A program made the translations under genes and the position numbers. Shown piece by piece: positions 39,321 to 50,046 of a stretch of 64,000 nt of DNA. The stretch lies in NCBI RefSeq assembly GCF_947490405.1, contig NZ_CANLGU010000004.1:186001-250000 (forward strand), read 5' to 3'. How positions within the stretch are numbered: position 1 is the first letter of the stretch; each line of letters starts with the position of its first letter. Origin of the DNA: an uncultured Algibacter sp. (GTDB lineage Bacteria; Bacteroidota; Bacteroidia; Flavobacteriales; Flavobacteriaceae). Below the pieces are notes generated by a model, which saw only the letters and a list, made by a program, of their open reading frames with translations, was not told the DNA's origin and did not search any database.

Positions 39321-39354
39321 AAAAAGCCATTTCCTTAGAAATGGCTTTTTTTTA
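39321..39354. terminator. Bidirectional intrinsic terminator
   Basis: AAAAAAGCCATTTCCTTAGAAATGGCTTTTTTTT. Confidence 0.9.
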
Positions 39355-39380
39355 TTGTCGTAAATATTTGATTGATTATT

Positions 39381-40106
39381 TTAGTTCTTAGAAATGTCAC
39401 CAGAACCAGCTATCTTTTTATCAACTTCAGGGTTGCCTCTGTAAACAATATCTCCTGACCCGGCAACTCTCGCTTTTAAAGTTTTATTGCTTACCACTTT
39501 CGCGTCTCCAGAGCCTGCGACAGCCACATCTGTATCATCGGATTGTAAATCAAATCCATGAAAGTCTCCTGATCCAGCAACTCTTGCTTCTAAGGTATTT
39601 GTTTTCCCTTCTAATGTTAAATCGCCCGATCCAGCAATAGCACCTTTTACAAAATCAGTTTCAACTTCAAGTTTAACATCTCCTGAGCCTGCTAGAGAAA
39701 CACTTAAGTCGTCTGATTTAATAATATCTTTATTGTATAAATCACCAGAACCAGCTAGGGATACTAAACTTATATCTTTAAAAGGGATAAAAACTTTAAT
39801 GGTATTGTTCTTATAACTCATACTAATACCTTTTTTAGTCTTAACAATTAACTGATCGCCCTTAACTTCGGTAATAACGTATTCTAAGAGATTGGAATCT
39901 CCCTCTAAAGTTAGTTTTCCTTCCTCGCCAGCTTCAAGAATAAAATCCATAGAGCCAGCACATTTAATACCATCATAATCACCAGTTGTTCTGGTTTCTT
40001 TAATAACGTTTCCGTTTCCTTTTACTTTTTTGTTTCCCCATAATTGTGCATAAGTAGTGCCTACTAGCATTAATGACATAAGTGTTAGAGTAATTGTTTT
40101 TTTCAT
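39381..40106 (-). CDS. Head GIN domain protein (DUF2807)
   Basis: Repeating (A)GSGD motifs: LAGSGDLYNKD, LAGSGDVKLE, IAGSGDLTLEG, VAGSGDFHGF, VAGSGDAKVV, VAGSGDIVYRG, IAGSGDISKN. Confidence 0.88.
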   Translation of the reverse strand: MKKTITLTLMSLMLVGTTYAQLWGNKKVKGNGNVIKETRTTGDYDGIKCAGSMDFILEAGEEGKLTLEGDSNLLEYVITEVKGDQLIVKTKKGISMSYKNNTIKVFIPFKDISLVSLAGSGDLYNKDIIKSDDLSVSLAGSGDVKLEVETDFVKGAIAGSGDLTLEGKTNTLEARVAGSGDFHGFDLQSDDTDVAVAGSGDAKVVSNKTLKARVAGSGDIVYRGNPEVDKKIAGSGDISKN

Positions 40107-40118
40107 GATGTTTAAAAT

Positions 40119-40667
40119 TTAAATGATTGTTATTTGATTATTAGATTTTTTTAATACTTCTATTTTTTCTTTGGTATCTTGTATTACATTAATTCTGCTT
40201 TGAAAGTTTAGAATCATAGCGTCTAGAACTAATTGGTTATTTGGTTGTTCTTTTAAGCCTAATATTAATTGATTATAATCTTCTTCTAAAATTTTAATTT
40301 GAAACAAGGCATCAACAATTATTTCTTGATATTCTGGCATATCTTCACTATTCAGATTTTCTAATTCCTTTTTAAGAGAAGTCATAAATAGCGTTTCGGT
40401 TTTCGCCATTTCTGGCGAGATATCTGCTAGATTAATTTTGGTATCTTCTTTAGGTGAAAAAACAAAAAGGGACACTAATAAAGCAATTGATGCAGCAATA
40501 CCTAAAAATGGTTTCCAAATATTTTTGCTTCGATGATTAGTAATTGATTTTTGAGTATTAAGTTTTTGTAAAAAACGTGATTCATGCCCAAAATCTGGGT
40601 TTTCAATATCAAAATCGTTTTCAAGATTTTTGAATAAACTATCTATATTGTCTTTGCTCATAATCAA
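40119..40667 (-). CDS. Hypothetical protein, probable membrane anti-sigma-like factor
   Basis: Single TM IWKPFLGIAASIALLVSLFVF; directly downstream of the ECF sigma gene. Confidence 0.6.
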   Translation of the reverse strand: MIMSKDNIDSLFKNLENDFDIENPDFGHESRFLQKLNTQKSITNHRSKNIWKPFLGIAASIALLVSLFVFSPKEDTKINLADISPEMAKTETLFMTSLKKELENLNSEDMPEYQEIIVDALFQIKILEEDYNQLILGLKEQPNNQLVLDAMILNFQSRINVIQDTKEKIEVLKKSNNQITII

Positions 40668-40671
40668 TTTT

Positions 40672-41232
40672 TTAAGAGATAATTAATTGTAGTTTTTGTC
40701 TTAAACTTTCCTTGGCTCTGGATATGGTTGTTCTGCAATTGGCATTAGTAATCTTCATAATCTCACTAATTTCCTCATAATCATAGCCTTCAATTAAATT
40801 GAGAGTTAATGCGATTCTATAGTTGTCTTTTAGTTTTTCCATAGTGCTTATAACTTGTTGTGCTTTTAAGTTTGTAAATTCATAATTGCTGTTGATTCCT
40901 TGTGAACTATCTTCAACTTTAAAGAGGATGTCATCAATTGATGTTTCTTTGGTCTTTATGTTTTTTTTGTACTGATATATACTATTGTTTACTACTATAC
41001 GCTTTAGCCATGGACCAAAAGTAGATGCGTTTTTTAAGTTGTTTAATTTTGTAAATGCCGTTAAAAACGAATCTTGCATAATATCTTCAGCTTCATAGCT
41101 GTTTTTTACAATACGTAATGAAACATTGTACATGGTTTTATAATATCTATTGTAAATTTCCAATTGCGCTGATTGGTTTTGGGATTTACAAAGATTTACA
41201 AGCTGTTCTGTGTTTAGTTTGGTTAGCGTCAC
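40672..41232 (-). CDS. ECF RNA polymerase sigma factor
   Basis: EAEDIMQDSFLTAFTKLNNLKNASTFGPWLKRIVVNNSI; EGYDYEEISEIMKITNANCRTTISRAKESLRQKL. Confidence 0.9.
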   Translation of the reverse strand: MTLTKLNTEQLVNLCKSQNQSAQLEIYNRYYKTMYNVSLRIVKNSYEAEDIMQDSFLTAFTKLNNLKNASTFGPWLKRIVVNNSIYQYKKNIKTKETSIDDILFKVEDSSQGINSNYEFTNLKAQQVISTMEKLKDNYRIALTLNLIEGYDYEEISEIMKITNANCRTTISRAKESLRQKLQLIIS

Positions 41233-41345
41233 AAAAATATCTTTACATTATAGATAGGTGGGTGTTCTATTTGTTACAGTTTTTCAAAAAAAAATCCCAC
41301 TTTATTCTTAAAGCAGGATTTTAATAGTTATTTAATTCAGTATTA

Positions 41346-43892
41346 TTAAGACTCCGTGGGCTTTTCAGCTTTATCAATGGTAATACTTAACTCTTCTGTT
41401 TTTTTGTCTAAATCTATTTTTATATTGTCACCATCTTGAAGGTTGGAAGCAACAATCTCTTCAGCTAGAGCATCTTCAACATATTTTTGTATAGCTCTTT
41501 TTAGTGGTCTAGCACCATACTGCTTATCAAAACCTTTTTCAGCAATAAAGTCTTTAGCACTATCAGTTAGTGTTAGGTTGTAACCTAGTCCTTTTATTCT
41601 TTTTAAAAGCTTTTCAAGTTCAATATCAATAATTTTATTGATGTCTTCTTTTTCAAGTGCATTAAATACAATAACATCGTCTATTCTATTTAAAAATTCT
41701 GGAGCAAATGATTTTTTTAATGCATTTTCAATAACACTTCTAGCATTGGCATCTTCTTGTGCTTTTTGAGAAGCGGTTCCAAAACCAATTCCTGTACCAA
41801 AATCTTTAAGTTTGCGTGCACCAATATTAGATGTCATGATAATGATAGTGTTTCTAAAATCAATCTTTCTACCTAAACTATCAGTTAAATATCCATCATC
41901 CAAAACTTGAAGTAGCATATTAAACACATCAGGATGCGCTTTCTCAATTTCATCTAATAAAATAACAGCATAAGGTTTTCTTCTAACCTTTTCAGTTAAT
42001 TGTCCGCCTTCTTCGTAACCTACATACCCAGGAGGCGCACCAATTAAACGCGATATAGCAAACTTTTCCATATACTCACTCATATCAATTCTAACAAGTG
42101 AATCTTCGCTATCAAATAACTCTCTAGATAAAACCTTGGCTAACTGCGTTTTACCAACTCCTGTTTGACCTAAAAATATGAAGGAACCAATAGGTTTGTT
42201 GGGGTCTTTAAGTCCTGCACGATTACGCTGAATGGCTTTAACTACTTTTGCCACAGCATCGTCTTGACCAATAACTTTTCCTTTAATAAGGTTTGGTAAT
42301 TCAGCCAATTTATTGATTTCAGTCTGAGCAATTCTATTTACAGGAACACCTGTCATCATTGAAACAACATCAGCAACATTATCTTCTGTAACAATTTCGC
42401 GGTGTTGTTTTGTTTCCTCTTCCCATTTTTCTTGGGCTACAGCTAATTCTTTTTCAAGACGCTTTTCATCATCTCTAAGTTTAGCAGCCTCTTCATATTT
42501 TTGCTTTCTAACAACAGCATTTTTAGATTCTTTAATGGCCTCTAGTTGCTTTTCAAGCTCAATAACTTGTTTAGGGACGTCAATGTTAGTTATGTGAACG
42601 CGTGATCCAGCTTCATCTAAAGCATCAATAGCTTTATCGGGCAGAAATCGTTCAGTCATATATCTGTTAGTTAACTTCACACAAGCTTCAATAGCTCCTG
42701 GAGTATAGTCAACATTATGATGATCTTCGTATTTACCTTTTATGTTATTAAGGATTTCTATAGTTTCTTCAACCGTGGTAGGTTCAACAATTACTTTTTG
42801 AAAACGACGTTCTAAGGCGCCATCTTTTTCTATATATTGTCTGTACTCATCCAAAGTTGTAGCACCTATGCATTGAATTTCCCCTCTGGCTAAGGCAGGT
42901 TTGAACATATTTGAAGCATCTAAACTTCCTGTAGCTCCGCCAGCACCTACAATGGTATGTATCTCATCAATGAATAAGATAACATCGTCGTTCTTTTCAA
43001 GCTCGTTCATAACAGCTTTCATACGTTCTTCAAATTGTCCGCGGTATTTCGTACCAGCAACTAAACTGGCTAAGTCTAGAGTAACTACGCGTTTATTGAA
43101 TAAAATACGAGAGACTTTTCGTTTAACAATTCTAAGTGCTAAACCTTCAGCAATGGCAGATTTACCAACACCAGGTTCTCCAATTAAAAGAGGGTTGTTT
43201 TTCTTTCTTCTACTTAAAACCTGAGAAACACGCTGAATTTCCTTTTCTCGCCCTACAACAGGGTCAAGCTTACCTTCTTCGGCTAAAGCTGTTAAATCAC
43301 GTCCAAAATTATCTAAAACAGGAGTTTTGGACTTCTTGTTGGACTTTCCGGTTGGGGAGTTAAAAATATCACCTTTTGAAGATTCTTCTTCTGGTATGTT
43401 CTCGTCATCTTGAAATTCAGATTTGGGCTCTATGTAATCGTTGTCGTTTGTAATCATAAGTTTAAATTGTTCTTTAACATTGTCATAGTCAACTTTTAAT
43501 TTATTTAAAAGCTTAGTAGTTGGGTCGTTTTCATTTCTCAAAATACACAATAATAAATGCGCTGTGTTAATGGAAGTGCTTTGAAAAAGTTTAGCTTCTA
43601 AAAAAGTAGTTTTTAAAGCACGTTCAGCTTGCCTAGTTAGGTGTAAGTTCTTTTTTTGATTAGACGCTATAGAGATATTTGGGTTCGCAGGACTAAGTAT
43701 TTCAACTTTTCGTCTTAAGTGGTTTAAATCTATATCTAAAGCGTTTAATATATTTATTGCTTTCCCATTTCCGTCTCGTAAGAGTCCAAGCATTAGGTGT
43801 TCAGTGCCAATAAAATCATGGCCCAAACGCAAGGCTTCTTCTTTGCTGTAAGCAATAACATCTTTTACTCTTGGTGAAAAATTATCATCCAT
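41346..43892 (-). CDS. clpC: ATP-dependent Clp protease ATP-binding subunit (ClpC-like)
   Basis: MDDNFSPRVKDVIAYSKEEALRLGHDFIGTEHLMLGLLRDG; two AAA modules GEPGVGKSAIAEGLA and GQTGVGKTQLAKVL; UVR-like region. Confidence 0.94.
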   Translation of the reverse strand: MDDNFSPRVKDVIAYSKEEALRLGHDFIGTEHLMLGLLRDGNGKAINILNALDIDLNHLRRKVEILSPANPNISIASNQKKNLHLTRQAERALKTTFLEAKLFQSTSINTAHLLLCILRNENDPTTKLLNKLKVDYDNVKEQFKLMITNDNDYIEPKSEFQDDENIPEEESSKGDIFNSPTGKSNKKSKTPVLDNFGRDLTALAEEGKLDPVVGREKEIQRVSQVLSRRKKNNPLLIGEPGVGKSAIAEGLALRIVKRKVSRILFNKRVVTLDLASLVAGTKYRGQFEERMKAVMNELEKNDDVILFIDEIHTIVGAGGATGSLDASNMFKPALARGEIQCIGATTLDEYRQYIEKDGALERRFQKVIVEPTTVEETIEILNNIKGKYEDHHNVDYTPGAIEACVKLTNRYMTERFLPDKAIDALDEAGSRVHITNIDVPKQVIELEKQLEAIKESKNAVVRKQKYEEAAKLRDDEKRLEKELAVAQEKWEEETKQHREIVTEDNVADVVSMMTGVPVNRIAQTEINKLAELPNLIKGKVIGQDDAVAKVVKAIQRNRAGLKDPNKPIGSFIFLGQTGVGKTQLAKVLSRELFDSEDSLVRIDMSEYMEKFAISRLIGAPPGYVGYEEGGQLTEKVRRKPYAVILLDEIEKAHPDVFNMLLQVLDDGYLTDSLGRKIDFRNTIIIMTSNIGARKLKDFGTGIGFGTASQKAQEDANARSVIENALKKSFAPEFLNRIDDVIVFNALEKEDINKIIDIELEKLLKRIKGLGYNLTLTDSAKDFIAEKGFDKQYGARPLKRAIQKYVEDALAEEIVASNLQDGDNIKIDLDKKTEELSITIDKAEKPTES

Positions 43893-44153
43893 ATTATTTT
43901 GTCCTTTCTGCATTAAAAATACTAAAACATTTTACGTAAGACAAAAACTATACCTTAAATTGTCTGTAAAATGCTAATTGACAAAAAAAACTTTATAAAA
44001 TCAAAATTTTTGATATCATACTTATTAACTAAATAAGTCGTTAAAATTGTTAATAAATAACATGAAAAAGGAAAGTTGGTAGTCTTACTATGACTGTCTA
44101 AATTCTTATATTAGCATGTTTTGAAAATCACATAAAACTAAATTAAATTATTT

Positions 44154-46691
44154 ATGGCAGAAGGAGAAAAATTGATCCCTATTAATATTGAGGATGAGAT
44201 GAAATCGGCCTACATTGATTATTCAATGTCAGTCATTGTGTCACGTGCTTTACCAGATGTAAGAGATGGTTTAAAACCAGTTCATAGGCGCGTGCTTTAT
44301 GGTATGCATGAACTGGGTGTTAGAGCAAATTCAGCACATAAAAAATCCGCAAGAATAGTTGGAGAAGTTTTAGGTAAATATCACCCTCATGGTGATACTT
44401 CGGTTTATGATGCAATGGTTCGTATGGCTCAAGAATGGAGTTTGCGATATATGCTTGTTGATGGACAAGGAAATTTTGGTTCTATTGATGGAGATAGTCC
44501 TGCAGCAATGCGTTATACAGAAGCGCGTATGCGAAAGATTTCTGAGGACATGTTGGCAGATATCGAAAAGGAAACTGTAGATCATAAATTGAATTTTGAT
44601 GATACGCTAAAGGAGCCTACTGTTTTACCTACGCGTATACCTGGGCTTTTGGTTAATGGTGCATCAGGTATTGCTGTTGGTATGGCAACAAATATGCCGC
44701 CTCACAACTTAGCAGAAGTGGTTGATGGAACTATAGCGTACATTGAAGATAATGATATTGAGATTGATGAGCTTATTAAACACGTTAAAGCGCCAGATTT
44801 TCCAACAGGAGGGACTATTTATGGTTATGATGGTGTGAAGGAAGCTTTTCAAACAGGAAGAGGGAGAATCGTTATGCGAGGGAAAGCGAATATTGAAGAG
44901 GTTAATGGGCGTGAGTGTATTATAGTTGATGAGATTCCTTATCAGGTTAACAAAGCAGATATGATTAAAAAAACTGCTGACTTGGTAAACGACAAAAAAC
45001 TAGAAGGAATTGCTACAATTCGTGATGAGTCTGATAGAAATGGAATGCGTATTGTATACGTTTTAAAGCGTGATGCTATTCCTAACATTGTGTTAAATAA
45101 ATTATTTAAATACACAGCGCTACAATCTTCATTTAGTGTAAATAACATTGCATTAGTTAATGGTAGACCGCAATTATTGAATCTTAAAGATTTGATTCAT
45201 TATTTTGTTGAGCATAGACATGAAGTTGTAGTTAGAAGAACAACCTATGAATTACGCAAAGCTGAAGAAAGAGCGCATATTTTAGAAGGTTTAATTATTG
45301 CTTCAGACAATATTGACGAAGTTATCGCTTTAATTAGAGCTTCTGCAAATGCTGATGAAGCTAGAGAGAAGTTAATTGAACGCTTTAAGCTATCAGAAAT
45401 TCAAGCTAAAGCAATAGTTGAGATGAGGCTACGTCAGTTAACTGGTTTAGAACAAGATAAGCTTCGTGCAGAATACGAGGAGTTGATGAAGACTATCGAA
45501 GACTTGAAAGATATCCTAGAGAAAAAAGACCGTAGGATGGATATCATAAAAGAAGAGTTGCAAGTAGTTAAAGATAAGTATGGTGATGAGCGTCGATCTA
45601 CTATTGAATATGCTGGAGGAGATTTAAGTATTGAAGATATGATTCCTGATGAAAAAGTGGTAATCACAATTTCGCACGCTGGATATATTAAACGTACATC
45701 ACTAACAGAATATAAAACTCAAAATAGAGGAGGTGTTGGTCAGAAAGCATCAACTACACGTAATGAGGATTTCTTAGAGCATTTATTTGTTGGTACTAAC
45801 CATCAGTATATGTTGTTTTTTACGCAAAAAGGAAAATGTTTCTGGATGCGTGTTTATGAAATTCCAGAAGGAAGTAAGACTTCAAAAGGGCGTGCTATTC
45901 AAAATCTTATAAATATTGAGCAGGATGATAAAGTGATGGCTTTCATTTGTACTCAAGATTTAAAAGATGAAGATTATATTAACAGCCACTATGTGATTAT
46001 GGCTACTAAGAAGGGACAGGTCAAGAAAACCTCTCTAGAACAATATTCTCGTCCTAGAACAAATGGTATAAATGCCATAACTATTAAAGATGATGATGTT
46101 TTATTAGAAGCTAAATTAACTACAGGTGAGAGTCAAGTAATGTTAGCATTAAAATCAGGTAAAGCTATACGTTTTGAAGAAGCCAAAACAAGGCCTATGG
46201 GAAGAGGTGCTTCAGGTGTTAGAGGGATTCGTTTACAAGATGAAAAAACTGACGAAGTTATTGGTATGATAGCTGTAGATGACATGGAGAGTAATGTACT
46301 TGTGGTTTCTGAGAATGGATATGGTAAACGTTCAAGTTTAGAAGACTACCGAATCACTAATCGAGGCGGTAAAGGTGTAAAAACCATATCAATAACTGAA
46401 AAAACTGGAAACTTAGTTTCAATAAAAAACGTAACTGATGACGACGATTTAATGATAATCAACAAATCTGGTATCGCTATCAGAATGGCGGTTAAAGATT
46501 TAAGAGTTATGGGGAGAGCTACACAAGGAGTTAAATTAATAAATTTAAAAGGTAAAGATTCTATTGCGGCTGTTGCAAAAGTGATGCATGATGAAGATGA
46601 AGTAGATAGTATAGAAGATCTTGAAGGACCTGAAAACACTAGTAGATCAGAGGATGGCACAACTATTGATAATGATACTAACGATAAATAA
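44154..46691 (+). CDS. gyrA: DNA gyrase subunit A
   Basis: [61 protein letters not shown], GyrA-box-like QNRGGVGQK. Confidence 0.97.
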   Translation: MAEGEKLIPINIEDEMKSAYIDYSMSVIVSRALPDVRDGLKPVHRRVLYGMHELGVRANSAHKKSARIVGEVLGKYHPHGDTSVYDAMVRMAQEWSLRYMLVDGQGNFGSIDGDSPAAMRYTEARMRKISEDMLADIEKETVDHKLNFDDTLKEPTVLPTRIPGLLVNGASGIAVGMATNMPPHNLAEVVDGTIAYIEDNDIEIDELIKHVKAPDFPTGGTIYGYDGVKEAFQTGRGRIVMRGKANIEEVNGRECIIVDEIPYQVNKADMIKKTADLVNDKKLEGIATIRDESDRNGMRIVYVLKRDAIPNIVLNKLFKYTALQSSFSVNNIALVNGRPQLLNLKDLIHYFVEHRHEVVVRRTTYELRKAEERAHILEGLIIASDNIDEVIALIRASANADEAREKLIERFKLSEIQAKAIVEMRLRQLTGLEQDKLRAEYEELMKTIEDLKDILEKKDRRMDIIKEELQVVKDKYGDERRSTIEYAGGDLSIEDMIPDEKVVITISHAGYIKRTSLTEYKTQNRGGVGQKASTTRNEDFLEHLFVGTNHQYMLFFTQKGKCFWMRVYEIPEGSKTSKGRAIQNLINIEQDDKVMAFICTQDLKDEDYINSHYVIMATKKGQVKKTSLEQYSRPRTNGINAITIKDDDVLLEAKLTTGESQVMLALKSGKAIRFEEAKTRPMGRGASGVRGIRLQDEKTDEVIGMIAVDDMESNVLVVSENGYGKRSSLEDYRITNRGGKGVKTISITEKTGNLVSIKNVTDDDDLMIINKSGIAIRMAVKDLRVMGRATQGVKLINLKGKDSIAAVAKVMHDEDEVDSIEDLEGPENTSRSEDGTTIDNDTNDK

Positions 46692-46721
46692 CACTAAAAG
46701 TTAAACTTAATATTAATTAAA

Positions 46722-47975
46722 ATGAAAAAACAAATTATTATAGCTTTAGCACTAACGATTAGTGCGTTTTCATTTGCTCAGAAAAAAGAATTGAAAGCCT
46801 TAGAAAAAGCTGTTAAAAGTAAAAACTATGCCGCCGCAAAAGAAGCTTTGAAAATTGCTGAACCCTTATTAGCTTCTATGAATGAGGATATGAAGTCTAA
46901 GTATTATTATCTTAATGGGGTAACATTGTTTGCTGATGGAAAAGGCAGTGAACTTGACGTTGAGCAAGCTTTTGCAAGTTTTGAGAAAGTGAAAGGAAAG
47001 TACAAGCTTGAGGTTAAAAAAATCAAAGATGGTATGTATAATGATTTTTTAACAAAAGGAAATAAGGCTTACGAAGCTCAAGACTACAAGCAGGCATCTC
47101 TTCTTTTTGAAAAAACATATAAAGCAAGAAAAACGGATACGATTTTTTTGTATTATTCCGCATTAACTGCTGTTAATGTTCAAGATTATGATAGATCTTT
47201 AAAACTATATAACAAGCTTAAGGATATTGGTTATACTGGAATAGCTAAAGAATATTATGCCACAGATAAGGATACAGGTAAAGAAGTGATTCTAGATAAG
47301 AAAACTAGAGATTTATATGTGAAAGCAGGAAGTCATATTAAGCCAGGTGAGCGTATATCAGAATCTAAAAAGCCAGAGATTGTAAAGAACATAGCATTAA
47401 TTTATATTACTAAAGGAGATAACGAAAAAGCATTAGCAGCTATTAAAGAGGCAAGATTAGAAAATCCAGAAAATGTTGATTTAATAATTAACGAAGCCAA
47501 TATTTATTTCCAATTGAAAGATGAAGATAAATTTAAAGAAGTAATTGAACAAGCATTGGAAAAAGATCCAAATAATGCGGCACTTCATTACAACGTTGGT
47601 GTTGTTAATATGAATAAAGGAAACATTGAAGATGCGAAAAAATCTTTTGAAACGGTACTTGGCTTAGATTCTAAAAATTCTGATGCAGCGTTAAATTTAT
47701 CTAACATATACATAGAGAAAGGAAATGTTCAAATTGAAGAAATGGGTAAATTGGGATTGAGTAAAGCAGATAATATTAAATATGAGGAATTAAAAGTTGA
47801 AAAGAATGCTTTATTCCAAAAAGCCGCCGATGTTTTAACTGATTTTATTGGTAAAAATCCTGAAGCTAGTGTAGATGTTTTAGTTCAGTTGAAAAACATA
47901 TATAGTGCTCTTGGCGAGGTTGAAAAATCTAAAGAAGTAGCAGCTAAAATTGATGCCATAGATGGTGGTCAATAA
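46722..47975 (+). CDS. Tetratricopeptide repeat protein
   Basis: Signal peptide MKKQIIIALALTISAFSFAQ; TPRs such as ALEKDPNNAALHYNVGVVNMNKGNIEDAKKSFETVLGLDSKNSDAALNLSNIYIEKGN. Confidence 0.9.
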   Translation: MKKQIIIALALTISAFSFAQKKELKALEKAVKSKNYAAAKEALKIAEPLLASMNEDMKSKYYYLNGVTLFADGKGSELDVEQAFASFEKVKGKYKLEVKKIKDGMYNDFLTKGNKAYEAQDYKQASLLFEKTYKARKTDTIFLYYSALTAVNVQDYDRSLKLYNKLKDIGYTGIAKEYYATDKDTGKEVILDKKTRDLYVKAGSHIKPGERISESKKPEIVKNIALIYITKGDNEKALAAIKEARLENPENVDLIINEANIYFQLKDEDKFKEVIEQALEKDPNNAALHYNVGVVNMNKGNIEDAKKSFETVLGLDSKNSDAALNLSNIYIEKGNVQIEEMGKLGLSKADNIKYEELKVEKNALFQKAADVLTDFIGKNPEASVDVLVQLKNIYSALGEVEKSKEVAAKIDAIDGGQ

Positions 47976-48000
47976 TATAATCCTAACATACTAAGAATAA

Positions 48001-48031
48001 AAAAAAGCTGCTATTTAAGTAGCTTTTTTTA
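48001..48031. terminator. Bidirectional intrinsic terminator
   Basis: AAAAAAGCTGCTATTTAAGTAGCTTTTTTT. Confidence 0.8.
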
Positions 48032-48778
48032 TATAATTTTTTTAATAACTCTTAACTTATGCGTGTGGATGTTTTTGTCAACATTATAAATCCCAGAATG
48101 ATCTAAACGGTCTATACGTACTTTACCATGAGCATGAATAATATAATTGTCTTTCATTATTATGCCAACATGAATTATGTTACCTTCATTATTATCAAAA
48201 AAAGCTAAATCACCTGGTTGGCTTTCCTCAATAAAACTTAATGCTTCGCCTTGAGTAGCTTGTTGAGATGCATCGCGCAAGAGTTTATAACCATTTAATT
48301 TATATACCATTTGCGTAAAACCAGAGCAGTCTATACCAAAAGGTGTTTTTCCACCCCATAAATAAGGAGCATTTAGGAAAGTAAAAGCAGTTTTAACAAT
48401 GTTAGGTTTGGTTGCTTTATCGTTAATAGAGTTGCCTTCGTAATTATGGTTTAATAATGATAAACCATTTAGTTGAGCTCCAATAGGAATTGGGAAAAGT
48501 TGATGGTTTTCATCTTCGATAAACTCAACTAAATCAGTAGATAGTTTTAGAGGTTCTTTTGATAGAGTTTTGTATTCACTCTCGTTAATTTCAATATGCT
48601 GCTTGTTATCTATCCAGCCTTCATATTTGTCAAAAGCTAATCTTATCTTGCTCCATTTTTTGCGTTGTTCTAATATTTTGAAGAAATCACCATAGATCAC
48701 TTGTGAAACTAATTCACTTGTGTCAGTAGGTTCATTTCGAAGCGGAACAATACTTAAATTACAAATACCGTATAGCAT
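48029..48778 (-). CDS. C40 family peptidase (NlpC/P60, SH3-like N-terminus)
   Basis: FLNAPYLWGGKTPFGIDCSGFTQMVYKLNGYKLLRDASQQATQG...QPGDLAFFDNNEGNIIHVGIIM. Confidence 0.93.
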   Translation of the reverse strand: MLYGICNLSIVPLRNEPTDTSELVSQVIYGDFFKILEQRKKWSKIRLAFDKYEGWIDNKQHIEINESEYKTLSKEPLKLSTDLVEFIEDENHQLFPIPIGAQLNGLSLLNHNYEGNSINDKATKPNIVKTAFTFLNAPYLWGGKTPFGIDCSGFTQMVYKLNGYKLLRDASQQATQGEALSFIEESQPGDLAFFDNNEGNIIHVGIIMKDNYIIHAHGKVRIDRLDHSGIYNVDKNIHTHKLRVIKKII

Positions 48779-48787
48779 TAAAATTTT

Positions 48788-49966
48788 TTAGTTACGTTCA
48801 ATGATTAATGCAGATGCGCCACCACCACCATTACAAATAGCAGCAGCTCCAATTTTGGCATTATTCTGCTCTAAAACATTTAATAAAGTAATAAGAATTC
48901 TAACGCCAGAACACCCAAGTGGATGTCCTAACGAAACAGCACCTCCATTTACGTTAACATTACTATCTGTAAGCCCAAGAATTTTCATATTAGCTAAACC
49001 AACAACAGAAAAAGCTTCATTAAACTCAAAATAATCAACATCATTTATTGAAATTCCAGCTTTATCTAGTGCTTTTGGAAGAGCTTTTGCAGGTGCAGTT
49101 GTAAACCATTCTGGTTCATGAGCAGCATCAGCATAACTTTTTATTGTTGCTAATGGTTTTAAACCTAGCTCATCCGCTTTTTCTTTACTCATTAAAACCA
49201 TAGCACCAGCACCATCATTAATGGTTGATGCATTTGCAGCTGTAACGGTACCTTCTTTAGTAAAAGCAGGACGCAATTGCGGAATTTTTTCTATTCTCAC
49301 ATTGGTATACTCTTCATCTTTCGATATAACTTTAGGCTCACCTCTACGTTGTGGTACTTTAACAGGAACTACTTCATTGTCAAATTTACCTGTTTCCCAT
49401 GCTTTTGCAGACCGATTGTAAGATTGGATGGCGTAAGCATCTTGGTCCTCTCTCGAAAACTCATATTTTGTGGCACAAGCATCTGCGCAAACCCCCATGG
49501 CATTCTGGTCGTATGCATCAACTAAACCATCTCTTTGCATGCCATCAATTAAAGTTGCTGGCCCAAATTTTGTCGCACTTCTCGCATGTAAATAATGAGG
49601 AATTTGACTCATGTTTTCCATGCCTCCTGCAACAACAATATTAGAATCTCCTAAAGCAATTGATTGTGCTGCCTGCATAACAGTTTTCATACCCGAAGCG
49701 CAAACTTTGTTAACAGTCGTGCAAGGTACTTTGTTTGGAATACCTGCAAATATCGCAGCTTGTCTAGCAGGTGCTTGACCTGTGCCAGCTTGAACTACAT
49801 TGCCCATTAAAACTTCTTCAACCAATTCAGGTTTTAGTTTAATTTTTTTCAAAGCACCTTGTATAGCGATAGCGCCTAATTTTGGAGCAGGAACAGTTGA
49901 TAAAGCCCCTAGAAAACTCCCAATAGGAGTTCTTGCTGCAGATACAATAACGACTTCTTTGCTCAT
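48788..49966 (-). CDS. Acetyl-CoA C-acyltransferase (thiolase)
   Basis: VNKVCASGMKTVMQAAQSI; NVNGGAVSLGHPLGCSGVRI; AAICNGGGGASALIIE. Confidence 0.95.
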   Translation of the reverse strand: MSKEVVIVSAARTPIGSFLGALSTVPAPKLGAIAIQGALKKIKLKPELVEEVLMGNVVQAGTGQAPARQAAIFAGIPNKVPCTTVNKVCASGMKTVMQAAQSIALGDSNIVVAGGMENMSQIPHYLHARSATKFGPATLIDGMQRDGLVDAYDQNAMGVCADACATKYEFSREDQDAYAIQSYNRSAKAWETGKFDNEVVPVKVPQRRGEPKVISKDEEYTNVRIEKIPQLRPAFTKEGTVTAANASTINDGAGAMVLMSKEKADELGLKPLATIKSYADAAHEPEWFTTAPAKALPKALDKAGISINDVDYFEFNEAFSVVGLANMKILGLTDSNVNVNGGAVSLGHPLGCSGVRILITLLNVLEQNNAKIGAAAICNGGGGASALIIERN

Positions 49967-50046
49967 TATTCTAATATTTTAGTTTAGTACTTGCGAAAAT
50001 AATGATTTTTTTGGTAGAATTTTGAAAGATAACCGCAATATAAAAA

